Source of the DNA: DATFVJ01 sp963820395
GTDB taxonomy: Bacteria > Actinomycetota > Actinomycetes > Streptosporangiales > Streptosporangiaceae
Reading direction: 5' to 3'
DNA: 64,000 nt
NCBI GenBank assembly: GCA_963820395.1
Contig: CAWGAE010000011.1
Location: forward strand, 62,001-126,000
Position 1 is the stretch's first letter. Every line of letters begins with the position of its first letter. Position numbers and translations under genes: made by a program. Below the pieces are notes generated by a model. The model had not been told where the DNA came from and did not search any database. It saw only the letters and a program-made list of their open reading frames with translations. This document shows positions 25,516 to 33,415 of this stretch, one piece after another.

Positions 25516-26958
25516 ATGGCAGGCAAGCCCGATGGCGTGGCCGCGCGGGGCGGCGGTCTGCCGGACGGAGCGGGCGGCGCGGGCGGGCCACGGGTGACAG
25601 GCGAACAGCCGCAGCGTCCCACGCGCCGGCAGCGCTGGCTGGCCCGGCTCGCGTTCGCCGCGGCGATCGCCGCGGTGGTGGTGCTCGTGCTGCTGGGGGG
25701 GCTGAAAAGCGTTACCGCGCTGCTCCTGGGCTTGGTGGGCCTGGCGATCGCCTGCGCGGCGGCATGGTGGTTCCTGGCTCACCGCGGCATCGTGCGCTGG
25801 CTGGCGTTCGCGGTCCTGGTCGCCGCGCCGGTGTTCGTGATCGTCGTGTACGTCGTTGCCGGGCTGGTCTGGGAGGTCGCGCTCAGCGTCGTGCTCGCAG
25901 CAGCCGCCGTCGCCGCTGGGCGCGCGGCGCTCAGCAGCGGCAACACGCCGGCGGGACCGCCCGAGTATGCGGCGACGCGGCAGCGGCAGCCTTTTGTGAT
26001 CATGAACCCGCGGTCGGGTGGCGGCAAGGTCGGCAAGTTCGGGCTGAAGGACAAGGCCACCGCGCTCGGCGCCAAGGTGGCCCTGCTCGAAGGCCCGGGA
26101 ACGGTTGACGTGGCCGCGCTGGCGCGGCGGGCGGTAGACCGGGGGGCCGATCTGCTCGGCGTGGCAGGCGGCGACGGGACGCAGGCGCTCGTCGCGGGCA
26201 TCGCCGCCGCGCGGAACATCCCGATGATGGTCATCTCGGCCGGCACCCGCAACCATTTCGCCCTCGATCTCGGGCTGGACCGTGATGATCCTGCTAGCTG
26301 CCTCGGCGCCCTCACCGACGGCGTCGAACTGCGCATCGACCTTGGCCTGATCGGCGACCGCACGTTCGTCAACAACGCGTCGTTCGGCGTCTATGCCGAG
26401 GTCGTGCAGAGCCCCGCCTACCGCGACGACAAGGTCGGCACCGTCCTGCAAATGCTCCCGGACATGCTGGGCGGCCACCAGGGAGCGCACCTGGTGGTAC
26501 GGGTCGACGGGCAGGTGATACTCGACGGGCCGCAGGCGGTACTGGTGAGCAACAACCCCTATGAGACCGGCGACATCGCCGGCCTGGGCCGGCGCGCGCG
26601 GCTCGACCAGGGCGTGCTCGGCGTCCTGGGCGTGAAGGTCGAGAACGCCGCCCAGGCAGCCGGCCTGTTGCGCAGGGCACAACGCTCGCGTGAACTCACC
26701 GCGCTCACCGCGCACGAGGTCGTCATCGACGCCGACGAACCCCAGATCCCGGTCGGGATCGACGGCGAATCGGTGCTGATGCCCACCCCGGTGCGCTGCA
26801 CGATCCGCCCGCTATCGCTGCGGGTGCAGGTCCCCCAGGACCGGCCCGGGGTTCCCGAGCCGCGGCCGCAACTGGACTGGGCACGGCTGCGGCACCAGGC
26901 GTTCACTATCACGCGGACCGCAGGCGGCGCCCCAACCACACGACCGGGCACTTCATGA
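25516..26958 (+). CDS. membrane-linked diacylglycerol/lipid kinase-like protein
   Basis: The ATG at 25516 follows GGGAGG, which decides it over the upstream in-frame start at 25441. The 480-residue product has three or four N-terminal membrane spans (about residues 38-140), then a DAGK catalytic domain: NPRSGGGK (about 164-171) and the nucleotide-binding GGDGTQALVAG (about 218-228), followed by SAGTRNHFALDLGL and NNASFGVYAEVV. Members phosphorylate diacylglycerol or related lipids at the membrane. The pairing of a multi-span N-terminus with DAGK is seen in actinobacteria. It is intact and monocistronic. Confidence 0.85.
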   Translation: MAGKPDGVAARGGGLPDGAGGAGGPRVTGEQPQRPTRRQRWLARLAFAAAIAAVVVLVLLGGLKSVTALLLGLVGLAIACAAAWWFLAHRGIVRWLAFAVLVAAPVFVIVVYVVAGLVWEVALSVVLAAAAVAAGRAALSSGNTPAGPPEYAATRQRQPFVIMNPRSGGGKVGKFGLKDKATALGAKVALLEGPGTVDVAALARRAVDRGADLLGVAGGDGTQALVAGIAAARNIPMMVISAGTRNHFALDLGLDRDDPASCLGALTDGVELRIDLGLIGDRTFVNNASFGVYAEVVQSPAYRDDKVGTVLQMLPDMLGGHQGAHLVVRVDGQVILDGPQAVLVSNNPYETGDIAGLGRRARLDQGVLGVLGVKVENAAQAAGLLRRAQRSRELTALTAHEVVIDADEPQIPVGIDGESVLMPTPVRCTIRPLSLRVQVPQDRPGVPEPRPQLDWARLRHQAFTITRTAGGAPTTRPGTS

Positions 26959-27039
26959 TCTCAACGTCACAATGTCGCCAGCGACGCCCTCCACGGGCAT
27001 TCCCCTCAGGCCGTCCTGCCGGTTCGATCACGCAGGACC

Positions 27040-27345
27040 GTCATCATCAGGCAGCGGGCCGCGGAACGACGATTGACCGGGGCCCCGCGCGGAGCACGGC
27101 CGCGCCGGCGGTTCTGGCGGGATCATAGGTGTCGATCGCGGTCTGCCAGGTGAGCCCGGCGCGGGTGGCCGAGATGGTGAACCCGGCGGCTGCCACCAGG
27201 CACTGACCAGGACGAGGAAGTCGTCGTCGAGCATCGGCGTGCGGCGGCCGCCCGGTCGGGCTAGTCGGATCCGTCGAGGTAGACGGCCACGGCCAGAGCG
27301 CTGCGGTCGGACCAGTCGGTGCCGGTCATCGCGGTGCCGGCCACT
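27040..27345 (-). pseudogene. glycogen debranching enzyme (GlgX) C-terminal fragment
   Basis: The minus-strand frames give MTGTDWSDRSALAVAVYLDG, then PMLDDDFLVLVSAWWQP, TRAGLTWQTAIDTYDP and GPRSIVV in shifting frames, in the same order as the last 100 residues of GlgX/isoamylase-type enzymes. At least three indels or stops interrupt it and the catalytic barrel is absent. Confidence 0.6.
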
Positions 27346-28105
27346 CAGGGGTGGGCGGCTGACCCCGGCGGAGCGCGCCCGGCCAGGATTACGAATGGCT
27401 GAAAGTGCGGGGATCGGGCAAGCTGCGAAGATCGTCGAGCGCGCTGCGAGGGCAGAATACCCGGGTCCCAGGCGGCCCACGGGCTGGTGATTGGAGCGCG
27501 CTCCACTCCAGGCCTTCCCGGGGCCGGGCGACACCTCGCCGGGCACACGCGGCAACAGGGGGATCGAGAGTTGGCGACGGCAACCAGCCGGTGGGCACAC
27601 GGGCACGGGAGGCTTGGGAAGGCCCCGCGGCGCTGATTCCCCGGCCGCCAGGGCCTTCTTTGACGTGTGTCTGACCGGTTACCTGGCCGGGCTGCGAGCG
27701 CGCTGCCACGCGGTTGCCGTGCCGGTCTCGCTGTCTCGGGTGGCCGCGTCGCGGGCGCGGGCGAGTTCGTCGCGGAAAGGTGCCGGCTTCGCGTTCGGCT
27801 CGTTGGGCTCGCGCCCGCAGGGTCTGCACGTAGTTCGTCACGTTCGCGGGCGGCTTCGGCGCGGAACTGGGCCAGCATCCGTTCGGCGTCGGGGCTTCCG
27901 CGCTGAACGGTGGCGTTTCAGTCCGCACATCGGACGGAGCCGGGCTTTCAGCCGCCCGTAGTCTGCCTCGCCCGGGTTATTCGCATACTGTCCGATGGCA
28001 TGCAGTGACTGAGTGCTAAAAGGCGGCCCGCCACAGCGTCAAGCCACCAACCCAAGATCAAGATCGAGGCTAGGGTAGGCGCTGGGCACCGGCCGTGCGA
28101 GCAGA
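27346..28105. other. degenerate region, possible coiled-coil remnant
   Basis: On the minus strand near 27820-27880 the sequence LAQFRAEAARERDELRA suggests a helical coiled-coil protein of the sort found beside integrative elements, but it breaks up after about 20 residues. Nothing else in this 760-bp stretch has supported coding content. Confidence 0.3.
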
Positions 28106-28720
28106 TCAGGCTTTCCGCGCGGAACTGAACACAAGGCTGTAGTCTTCAACGGCGCGGATCAGGCAGTTAGCTGCATCTAGGACATCGGCCCGGATCACCG
28201 CGGCGACGCTCGGGCTTGCTGCCCGCGCCCGCGGGTCCCGCCACACGGTCTCACTGATCAGGTGCCCCGAGGCCGGGTCGGCGAACAACAGCGCACTGCG
28301 AAAACCGGGGGTTTCCGCCAGCCACGGGACTGCGGAGTCCCCGAATGCCTCGATCACCTCCTCAACCGCTGACGGCTTGACCTCGATCCGCGTCAGCCGG
28401 ACCCCCTCACCGCTACGCACCGGTGCCTCTCGCTCGAAGACGAGAATCCGGTACCGCTCGACGGTCACCGATCCCCTGGCCCGCCGCGCCAGTTCGCCGC
28501 GGAGAGGCGCTGCTGTCTGCTCGCTCGCCTGCAGCGCATGATGCGACGCCCAGAACGATTCGAGGACCGCAGCGCCGAGCTCCGGGCTGGCCAGCAGCGA
28601 CAGCCCCAGGCTGCCTGGCTGGCTCTCCACCGCCGAGCGGACCTCGCTCTCGATGTACTTGAGGCACCCGCCAAGCACAAGCGGATCCGCGGTGATCAGG
28701 TCCAGACGGGCATGCAGCAT
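28106..28720 (-). CDS. hypothetical protein, possible tandem ferredoxin-like (alpha/beta-barrel) fold
   Basis: The start is the ATG at 28720, which has GGGAGG seven bases upstream; a longer frame to 28783 lacks a site. The 204-residue protein has two similar halves: MLHARLDLITADPLVLGGCL, with SQPGSLGLSLLASPELGAAV and VLESFWASHHAL, and later VRLTRIEVKPSAVEEVIEAF with AETPGFRSALLFADPASGHL and ISETVWRDPRARAAS. This pattern (strand, helix, G-x-x-x-L strand, then E-x-x-W) resembles dimeric alpha/beta-barrel monooxygenase-like proteins in tandem. No catalytic residues can be named. It is intact. Confidence 0.7.
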   Translation of the reverse strand: MLHARLDLITADPLVLGGCLKYIESEVRSAVESQPGSLGLSLLASPELGAAVLESFWASHHALQASEQTAAPLRGELARRARGSVTVERYRILVFEREAPVRSGEGVRLTRIEVKPSAVEEVIEAFGDSAVPWLAETPGFRSALLFADPASGHLISETVWRDPRARAASPSVAAVIRADVLDAANCLIRAVEDYSLVFSSARKA

Positions 28721-29149
28721 GGCGCCTCCCACGGCTCTCAGCGATTTTCGGGGGTATGCCTGGCTGCCCTGCGTCGCCGGCACCAGCAGGTGCGCTCCTC
28801 AGCGTTCCCCCCGGCCGCGGGCATGTCAAGCAGCCGGATCGCGCAGGCCGTTGCTCCGCTACTGCTCCTTGCGCACCACCGCCCCCGCCTCGACTCGATC
28901 CGGATCTTGCTGGCCAAAGGCCAGGAGCAGTATGACGGGCCAGGCGCCGGAGCCGGGGTGGTTGACCTGGCCGGCCGCCGGTAACCCGGCCCGGGTGCCG
29001 CCGCGGGGATCCGGGCCGAACCCGTTGACCTCGAACTTCAGCGAGCCCGGCCCGGGCCACGCCACCGATGGTTCACCCGGCTGGATCATGTGGTTCACCC
29101 GGCTGGATCATGCCGAGTCGCCGCGTCTGCTGGCGAGTGTGCCGGCCGG
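28721..29149. other. intergenic, no gene seen
   Basis: The region upstream of the alpha/beta-barrel gene. Apart from a 22-bp tandem duplication (separate entry) I see no supported coding sequence or RNA. Confidence 0.4.
29069..29112. repeat. 22-bp tandem duplication
   Basis: Two perfect adjacent copies of a 22-bp unit starting TGGTTCACCCGGCTGGATCA occupy 29069-29090 and 29091-29112. They border an integrase-type transposase fragment and may be a scar of its insertion or deletion. Confidence 0.8.
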
Positions 29150-29332
29150 TTGGTTGATCTTAACTGCGCGCAGCGCCGCGTTCTCGTGCCGGAGCACCAG
29201 CAGTTCGGCGTCCGTCACCTGATCGCCGCGGACGGCCACAGCGAGGCCGAATAACCAGCGCATGAGCAGGTAGGCGATCTTCAGCAGCGCCCGGCCAGCC
29301 AACCCTCTCCGTACCCGGCCTGCGGCCAACAA
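29150..29332 (-). pseudogene. integrase-core transposase, N-terminal fragment
   Basis: The minus-strand translation (LLKIAYLLMRWLFGLAVAVR, then TDAELLVLRHENAALR) is the N-terminus of the same actinobacterial integrase-type transposase family as the remnant at 14151-14915. It ends after ALRAVKINQP, well before the catalytic core. Confidence 0.6.
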
Positions 29333-29523
29333 CGGCCGGTCAACCCATGCAATCGGAGCGGCGCAGGTCGCCTACCGGGTCCGACGATAGATCATCCGGG
29401 CCCTGGCCACCATCACGTTTCATCCCACGAGGGTGACGCAGGGGCAAGCCTCCGAGCGTTAACATGCGCTCGTCATGACCTGATTCCTGGGGAAAGTCGG
29501 CGAGCCCGGATCTGCTGCGGGAG

Positions 29524-30663
29524 ATGATTAAAGGGTTTGCGCAGCGGATGATGGACGCGAGGTGGCGACGAACGACGAACGAACACAGAGGGTCCAGCTC
29601 CGAGGCCCGGCCGGGTCCACCGCGCGGGAACTCAGGCACCTCGAGCGCGGCACCGGTCCGTGCGCGGATCGCGGCTGTCGTGGTCGCGGGGGCGCACGAC
29701 GTGCTGGTGCATCGTCTCAGCCGCCCGGCCACCCGAACGGCGGTGCGTTTTACCGCAGCGGTGGCGCTAGTGGGGATTGCCCGCGCCGTCGGCGTTTCCA
29801 CGGCTGAGCTGGGCCTTGGCCGCAGTGAGCTCGGCAGCGGCATCCGCACCGGCGCAGCAGCGGCCGCGGCAGCGGCTGCTGGGGTCTTCACGGCGGCGGC
29901 ACTGCCGGCCACGCGGCCGTTCTTCCTCGACAAACGGGCCCCGGCCGGGGGCCGCGGCGATGTTGCCGCCGAGCTGGCCCGGATCACTTTCGTTGCGGTG
30001 CCGCCGGAAGAACTCACCTACCGGTCGGCGCTCCTCGGCCTGTGGCTGGGACGCCCGCGGACCAGCGCGGTGGCCTGGTCGAGCGCACTGTTCGGTCTCT
30101 CGCACATGCTGCCGACGCTGGCAACCATGAACCAGACCGCTCTGCACCGCCAACTGTCGCAGCGGCCGCTGCGACAGGCAGGTTTTATCGCTGGCAACGT
30201 CGCGGTCACCACGGCGGCGGGCGCGGCCTTTGGCTGGCTGCGGCTGCGGTCGGGCAGCGTCGTCGCCCCGCTGCTCGCGCACGCCGCGCTCAACGACGCG
30301 GCGCTTGTGGCCGGCCGGGTGGCGCATGGCCTGCGCCGCCAGCGGCTGCGACGAGCCGGCATTAACAGCGCTGGCCGGCCCTCGTCCGCCGGACCGGCGG
30401 GCAGCGCCCTTGTGACCAGTGGCCATCCAGCCCGGCCTAAGCGAGTCGTGTGTTCCGGCGCTTGTGGCGGCCGCAAGCCTGACGCGGCTCACGATCAGCC
30501 GGGCAGTGGCCACGCCAGGTACAAAGGCCTTTGGGCCCATTCTCACGACGTGAGCCCGAGGGGCATCATCGACGCAAGCCCGTCGGCCGCCTTTATCTTC
30601 GCCCGGGAAGGATTTGAGGCGGGTCTGGCCGGTGTCCAGGGATGGCCGCCGCCGGGCGGGTGA
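29524..30663 (+). CDS. CPBP-family intramembrane metalloprotease
   Basis: A protein of up to 379 residues. After a polar N-terminus come several membrane spans and the three CPBP (Abi) motifs: EELTYR (about residues 162-167, E-E-x3-R), FGLSH (about 190-194) and HAALND (about 253-258). These supply the metal ligands of an intramembrane protease related to Rce1. The last 100 residues are polar and less conserved. The start is uncertain (ATG 29524 or 29548). The stop lies 10 bases before the start of the next gene, so the two are likely one transcript. Confidence 0.8.
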   Translation: MIKGFAQRMMDARWRRTTNEHRGSSSEARPGPPRGNSGTSSAAPVRARIAAVVVAGAHDVLVHRLSRPATRTAVRFTAAVALVGIARAVGVSTAELGLGRSELGSGIRTGAAAAAAAAAGVFTAAALPATRPFFLDKRAPAGGRGDVAAELARITFVAVPPEELTYRSALLGLWLGRPRTSAVAWSSALFGLSHMLPTLATMNQTALHRQLSQRPLRQAGFIAGNVAVTTAAGAAFGWLRLRSGSVVAPLLAHAALNDAALVAGRVAHGLRRQRLRRAGINSAGRPSSAGPAGSALVTSGHPARPKRVVCSGACGGRKPDAAHDQPGSGHARYKGLWAHSHDVSPRGIIDASPSAAFIFAREGFEAGLAGVQGWPPPGG

Positions 30664-30673
30664 GGGGGCAGGT

Positions 30674-32737
30674 ATGGATCTCGGCGGAACCGCGCGACGC
30701 GCTGGGAGGTTGCTGGCCGGCGGCGACACGGTGGAGCGGACGGCGGCGCTTGCGTCAACGTCGATGGCGGGCACGAGCTTCGGCCCGGGCCTGCTCCCCC
30801 GGGCGGGCCTGGATCAGGCGCTGGCGACCGGGATCGTCGCCGCGACGCAGCACGGGCTGGTGATGACGTCGCAATCGGCCTGCGCAGCGCTTGCCCGGCT
30901 GATCGCGCGCGATGACGGGACACCATCGGGCCGGGCGCGAAGCTTCGCTGCCCAGGCAGCCGTGGGCGCCGGCGTTGCCGCGGCGGGCGCCGCGGCCGAG
31001 CGCGCGCTGGCGCCGCGGCCGGGCGAGCCGGTACGCCGGGCGATGCTGCGGACGGCGGGCCGGCGGGCCTCGCGGGTCTGGCTGGCCGGGGCGGCGCTGT
31101 CGGCGGTGGCGACCGTGGATGCCGCCGTAGCTGGCCGCAGGCCGGGCCTGCGAGTGATCGCGGCCGGGGGTGGCCTGCTGGCCGGCGGCGCGCTCGCCGG
31201 CTGGCAGATCCACCACTACCACGCGGGCGAAGAAGCGGAAGCGGCCCGGATCCCGCCGCCCACCGACCCGCTCACCGGCGAGGCGGCCGGCGGGAAGACC
31301 ACGCCGCCGCTGCCGCCGGTGGCCAGGTCGTTGCTGCTCGGCGCCGCAGTCAGCGGGGGGCTCCATGGGATGGCCTTGCTCGAGGGCGCGTCCGCCCGCG
31401 GCCTGGCGGCCGGGATACGCCGGGCCGTCCCTGGCGCTGGCCCTGTCGCCGGGATGGGAGGCCACGCCGCGGCGCTCGGCGCGACCGTGGCCGGGCTGGC
31501 CGCCGCTGTGGAGTACATCGAGCGCCGCGCGGAAACCGGCGGGTCGGCGATCGATGCCGCCTACACCACCCCGCCGGACGCCGCGACCGTCAGCGGCGGT
31601 CCCGCGTCCGCGGTCGCCTGGCCGAGCCTGTCACGCGAGGGCGTCCGGTTCGTCAACCTGGCCCTCACCAGGCAAGAGATCGCCGACGTCACCGGGGCGC
31701 CGGTAGGCCAGGTGAAGGCACCGGTGCGCGCGTTCGCCGGCCTGGCGTCCGGGCGGACCGTGGACGTGCGGGTCGACCTGGTGATGGAGGACCTGGCCCG
31801 GCTCGGCGCGTTCGAGCGGTCGGTGCTGTGCGTGGCCTCTCCCACCGGCAGCGGCTACGTCAACTACGTCGCGACCGAGACGCTCGAGTACCTCACGCGC
31901 GGTGACTGCGCCACTGTCGCGCTTCAATACTCCCTGCGCCCGTCGTTCCTGTCGCTGGACCGGGTTGCGATGGGCCGCGAGCAGAACCGCGCGCTGCTGC
32001 ACGCCCTCGAATGGCGGATCAGGGGCCTGCCGGAGAGTCACCGGCCCCGCCTAGTCGGCTTCGGTGAATCCCTCGGCGCGCACACCCTCCAGGACGCTTT
32101 CCTGCACGAGGGCGTGTCCGGGCTGCACCGCGTCGGGATGGACCGGGCGTTGTTCCTGGGCACCCCAGCGGAAAGCAACTGGGCCAAACAGTGGCGCCTC
32201 GATCCGAAACATACCGACCCAGACTCCGAGGTCGCCGAGGTCGCCTCATACCAGGAATGGCTCGCGCTCCCAGCGGAAGACCGCGCCCGCCGCCGGTATG
32301 TGCTGCTGTCCCACCACGAGGACCCCATCACCCGGTTCGAACCCGCCCTCGCCGTACAACAACCCGGCTGGCTAGGCCCGGGCCCCAGCCGGCCACCCGG
32401 GATATCGCCCCTGACGTCCTGGTATCCGCTGACCACCTTCGTGCTCACCCTCGTGGACGTGAAAAACGCCATGAACGTCACTCCAGGGACGTTCGCCGCC
32501 CGCGGGCACGACTACCGCGCCGACCTGGCGCGCATGGTCAGCGAGGCATACGCCCTACCGGTCAGCGACCAAGAACTGCTTGCCATCGAGCACGCCCTGC
32601 GGCACCGCGAAGCAGCCTGGGCCCAACAGCGTCTCGTCGCCGAGCAACTGCGGCGAGCCGGGGAGGCCGTCCAGCGCCAGACCAAGACCTGGGGCCTGGC
32701 CCCAGACGGCATTACACCAGACCCCGGCACGACCTGA
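30674..32737 (+). CDS. large membrane alpha/beta-hydrolase (Abhydrolase_9 type)
   Basis: The ATG at 30674 follows GAGGGGGCAGGT. The 687-residue protein has an Ala/Gly-rich N-terminal half with about four to six membrane segments, then a hydrolase domain: LCVASPTGSGYVNYVATETL, ATVALQYSLRPSFLSLDRVA, and the nucleophile elbow GFGESLGAH (Ser about residue 466), with MDRALFLGTPAESNWAKQW and YVLLSHHEDPITRFEP supplying the acid region. It matches the Abhydrolase_9 family of lipase-like membrane proteins of unknown substrate. It is encoded directly after the CPBP protease, a link that may indicate a shared role in the envelope. Confidence 0.85.
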   Translation: MDLGGTARRAGRLLAGGDTVERTAALASTSMAGTSFGPGLLPRAGLDQALATGIVAATQHGLVMTSQSACAALARLIARDDGTPSGRARSFAAQAAVGAGVAAAGAAAERALAPRPGEPVRRAMLRTAGRRASRVWLAGAALSAVATVDAAVAGRRPGLRVIAAGGGLLAGGALAGWQIHHYHAGEEAEAARIPPPTDPLTGEAAGGKTTPPLPPVARSLLLGAAVSGGLHGMALLEGASARGLAAGIRRAVPGAGPVAGMGGHAAALGATVAGLAAAVEYIERRAETGGSAIDAAYTTPPDAATVSGGPASAVAWPSLSREGVRFVNLALTRQEIADVTGAPVGQVKAPVRAFAGLASGRTVDVRVDLVMEDLARLGAFERSVLCVASPTGSGYVNYVATETLEYLTRGDCATVALQYSLRPSFLSLDRVAMGREQNRALLHALEWRIRGLPESHRPRLVGFGESLGAHTLQDAFLHEGVSGLHRVGMDRALFLGTPAESNWAKQWRLDPKHTDPDSEVAEVASYQEWLALPAEDRARRRYVLLSHHEDPITRFEPALAVQQPGWLGPGPSRPPGISPLTSWYPLTTFVLTLVDVKNAMNVTPGTFAARGHDYRADLARMVSEAYALPVSDQELLAIEHALRHREAAWAQQRLVAEQLRRAGEAVQRQTKTWGLAPDGITPDPGTT

Positions 32738-32784
32738 CAACGAACCGGACGGTCACCGCCGTAAAGACCTGGGCCGGGCGCTGC

Positions 32785-33130
32785 AACAGGGCGCGGAACC
32801 TCCTGGCGATCCCCGATGTCCCCTGGCCGCTGCTCTGCCACTGTCAGGCGAGCCAGCCCCGCCGCGTCCAGGCGGCGGATCCGCGTGACAACTCCGTCCG
32901 TGAGCGTCGAGGCCCGGTTCGGGCCCGGCCCCACCCGGCCCGCCCGCCGGCGGCGACTGCTTGCTCCCAGCGCCACAGGGTGCCCGCCGAGATCCCGAAC
33001 CCGGCGGCCACCTCCGCCCGCCTGGCGGCCTGATCCGCGCCAGCTGCACCCCCGCCCACCGGCGCGCACCGTCGCGCCCGCGTCCCAGGCGAACACCGCG
33101 GCCCCGTGCAGGAACCCCACCCCGTTGCCG
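32785..33130 (-). pseudogene. HTH-type transposase N-terminal remnant
   Basis: In the minus strand RAEVAAGFGISAGTLWRWEQ, then (another frame) TLTDGVVTRIRRLDAAGLAR form a helix-turn-helix followed by the linker seen at the N-terminus of a group of actinobacterial transposases. At least one frameshift separates the two blocks and the catalytic part is missing. Confidence 0.45.
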
Positions 33131-33200
33131 CACCCTCCATCGGCCCGCCGCGGCGGGCGGGTACGATCGTCGGCCAGACGCGGCCATAACGGGTGCAGGC

Positions 33201-33377
33201 GTGGTGAACAGAAATCGGTCTGCCACGCTCGCTGGACTGGTGCCGCCCGGCGTGGTATCGGTCATCTACACCGTTCCCGGCCTGCCAGCCGGAGCAACAG
33301 TTGTGAGCAGCGTCGCCGACACCGCAGTGAAACGCGCTGCCGACAGTGTGGCGAAATGCCAGCAGCGTAACAACTGA
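33201..33377 (+). CDS. doubtful small ORF upstream of nasC
   Basis: A 58-codon frame from GTG 33201 (VVNRNRSATLAGLVPPGVVS) to the stop at 33375-33377, ending 38 bases before nasC. It has no recognised family and only a weak ribosome-binding site (GGGTGCAGG). It may be a leader or chance frame. Confidence 0.25.
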   Translation: MVNRNRSATLAGLVPPGVVSVIYTVPGLPAGATVVSSVADTAVKRAADSVAKCQQRNN

Positions 33378-33393
33378 GATATCTCGCTGAAAC
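33367..33393. promoter_or_regulatory. possible GlnR-like half-site array before nasC
   Basis: GTAAC (33367-33371), GATAT (33378-33382) and GAAAC (33389-33393) are spaced exactly 11 bp apart, the helical spacing of GlnR half-sites (GTnAC-n6-GAAAC). The middle site is a poor match. The array ends 22 bases before the nasC GTG, so it could overlap the promoter. GlnR is the known nitrogen regulator of such genes in actinobacteria; its use here is inferred. Confidence 0.35.
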
Positions 33394-33415
33394 GGCCGGC
33401 GCCGACGATGATGGC

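Noticed and set aside
25342..26715. A 457-codon minus-strand frame
   Set aside because: It is antisense to the DAGK-like gene, which has a good ribosome-binding site and catalytic motifs.
32512..33120. A 202-codon minus-strand gene
   Set aside because: Only a short HTH/linker scrap in it is protein-like; the rest is antisense to the end of the Abhydrolase_9 gene.
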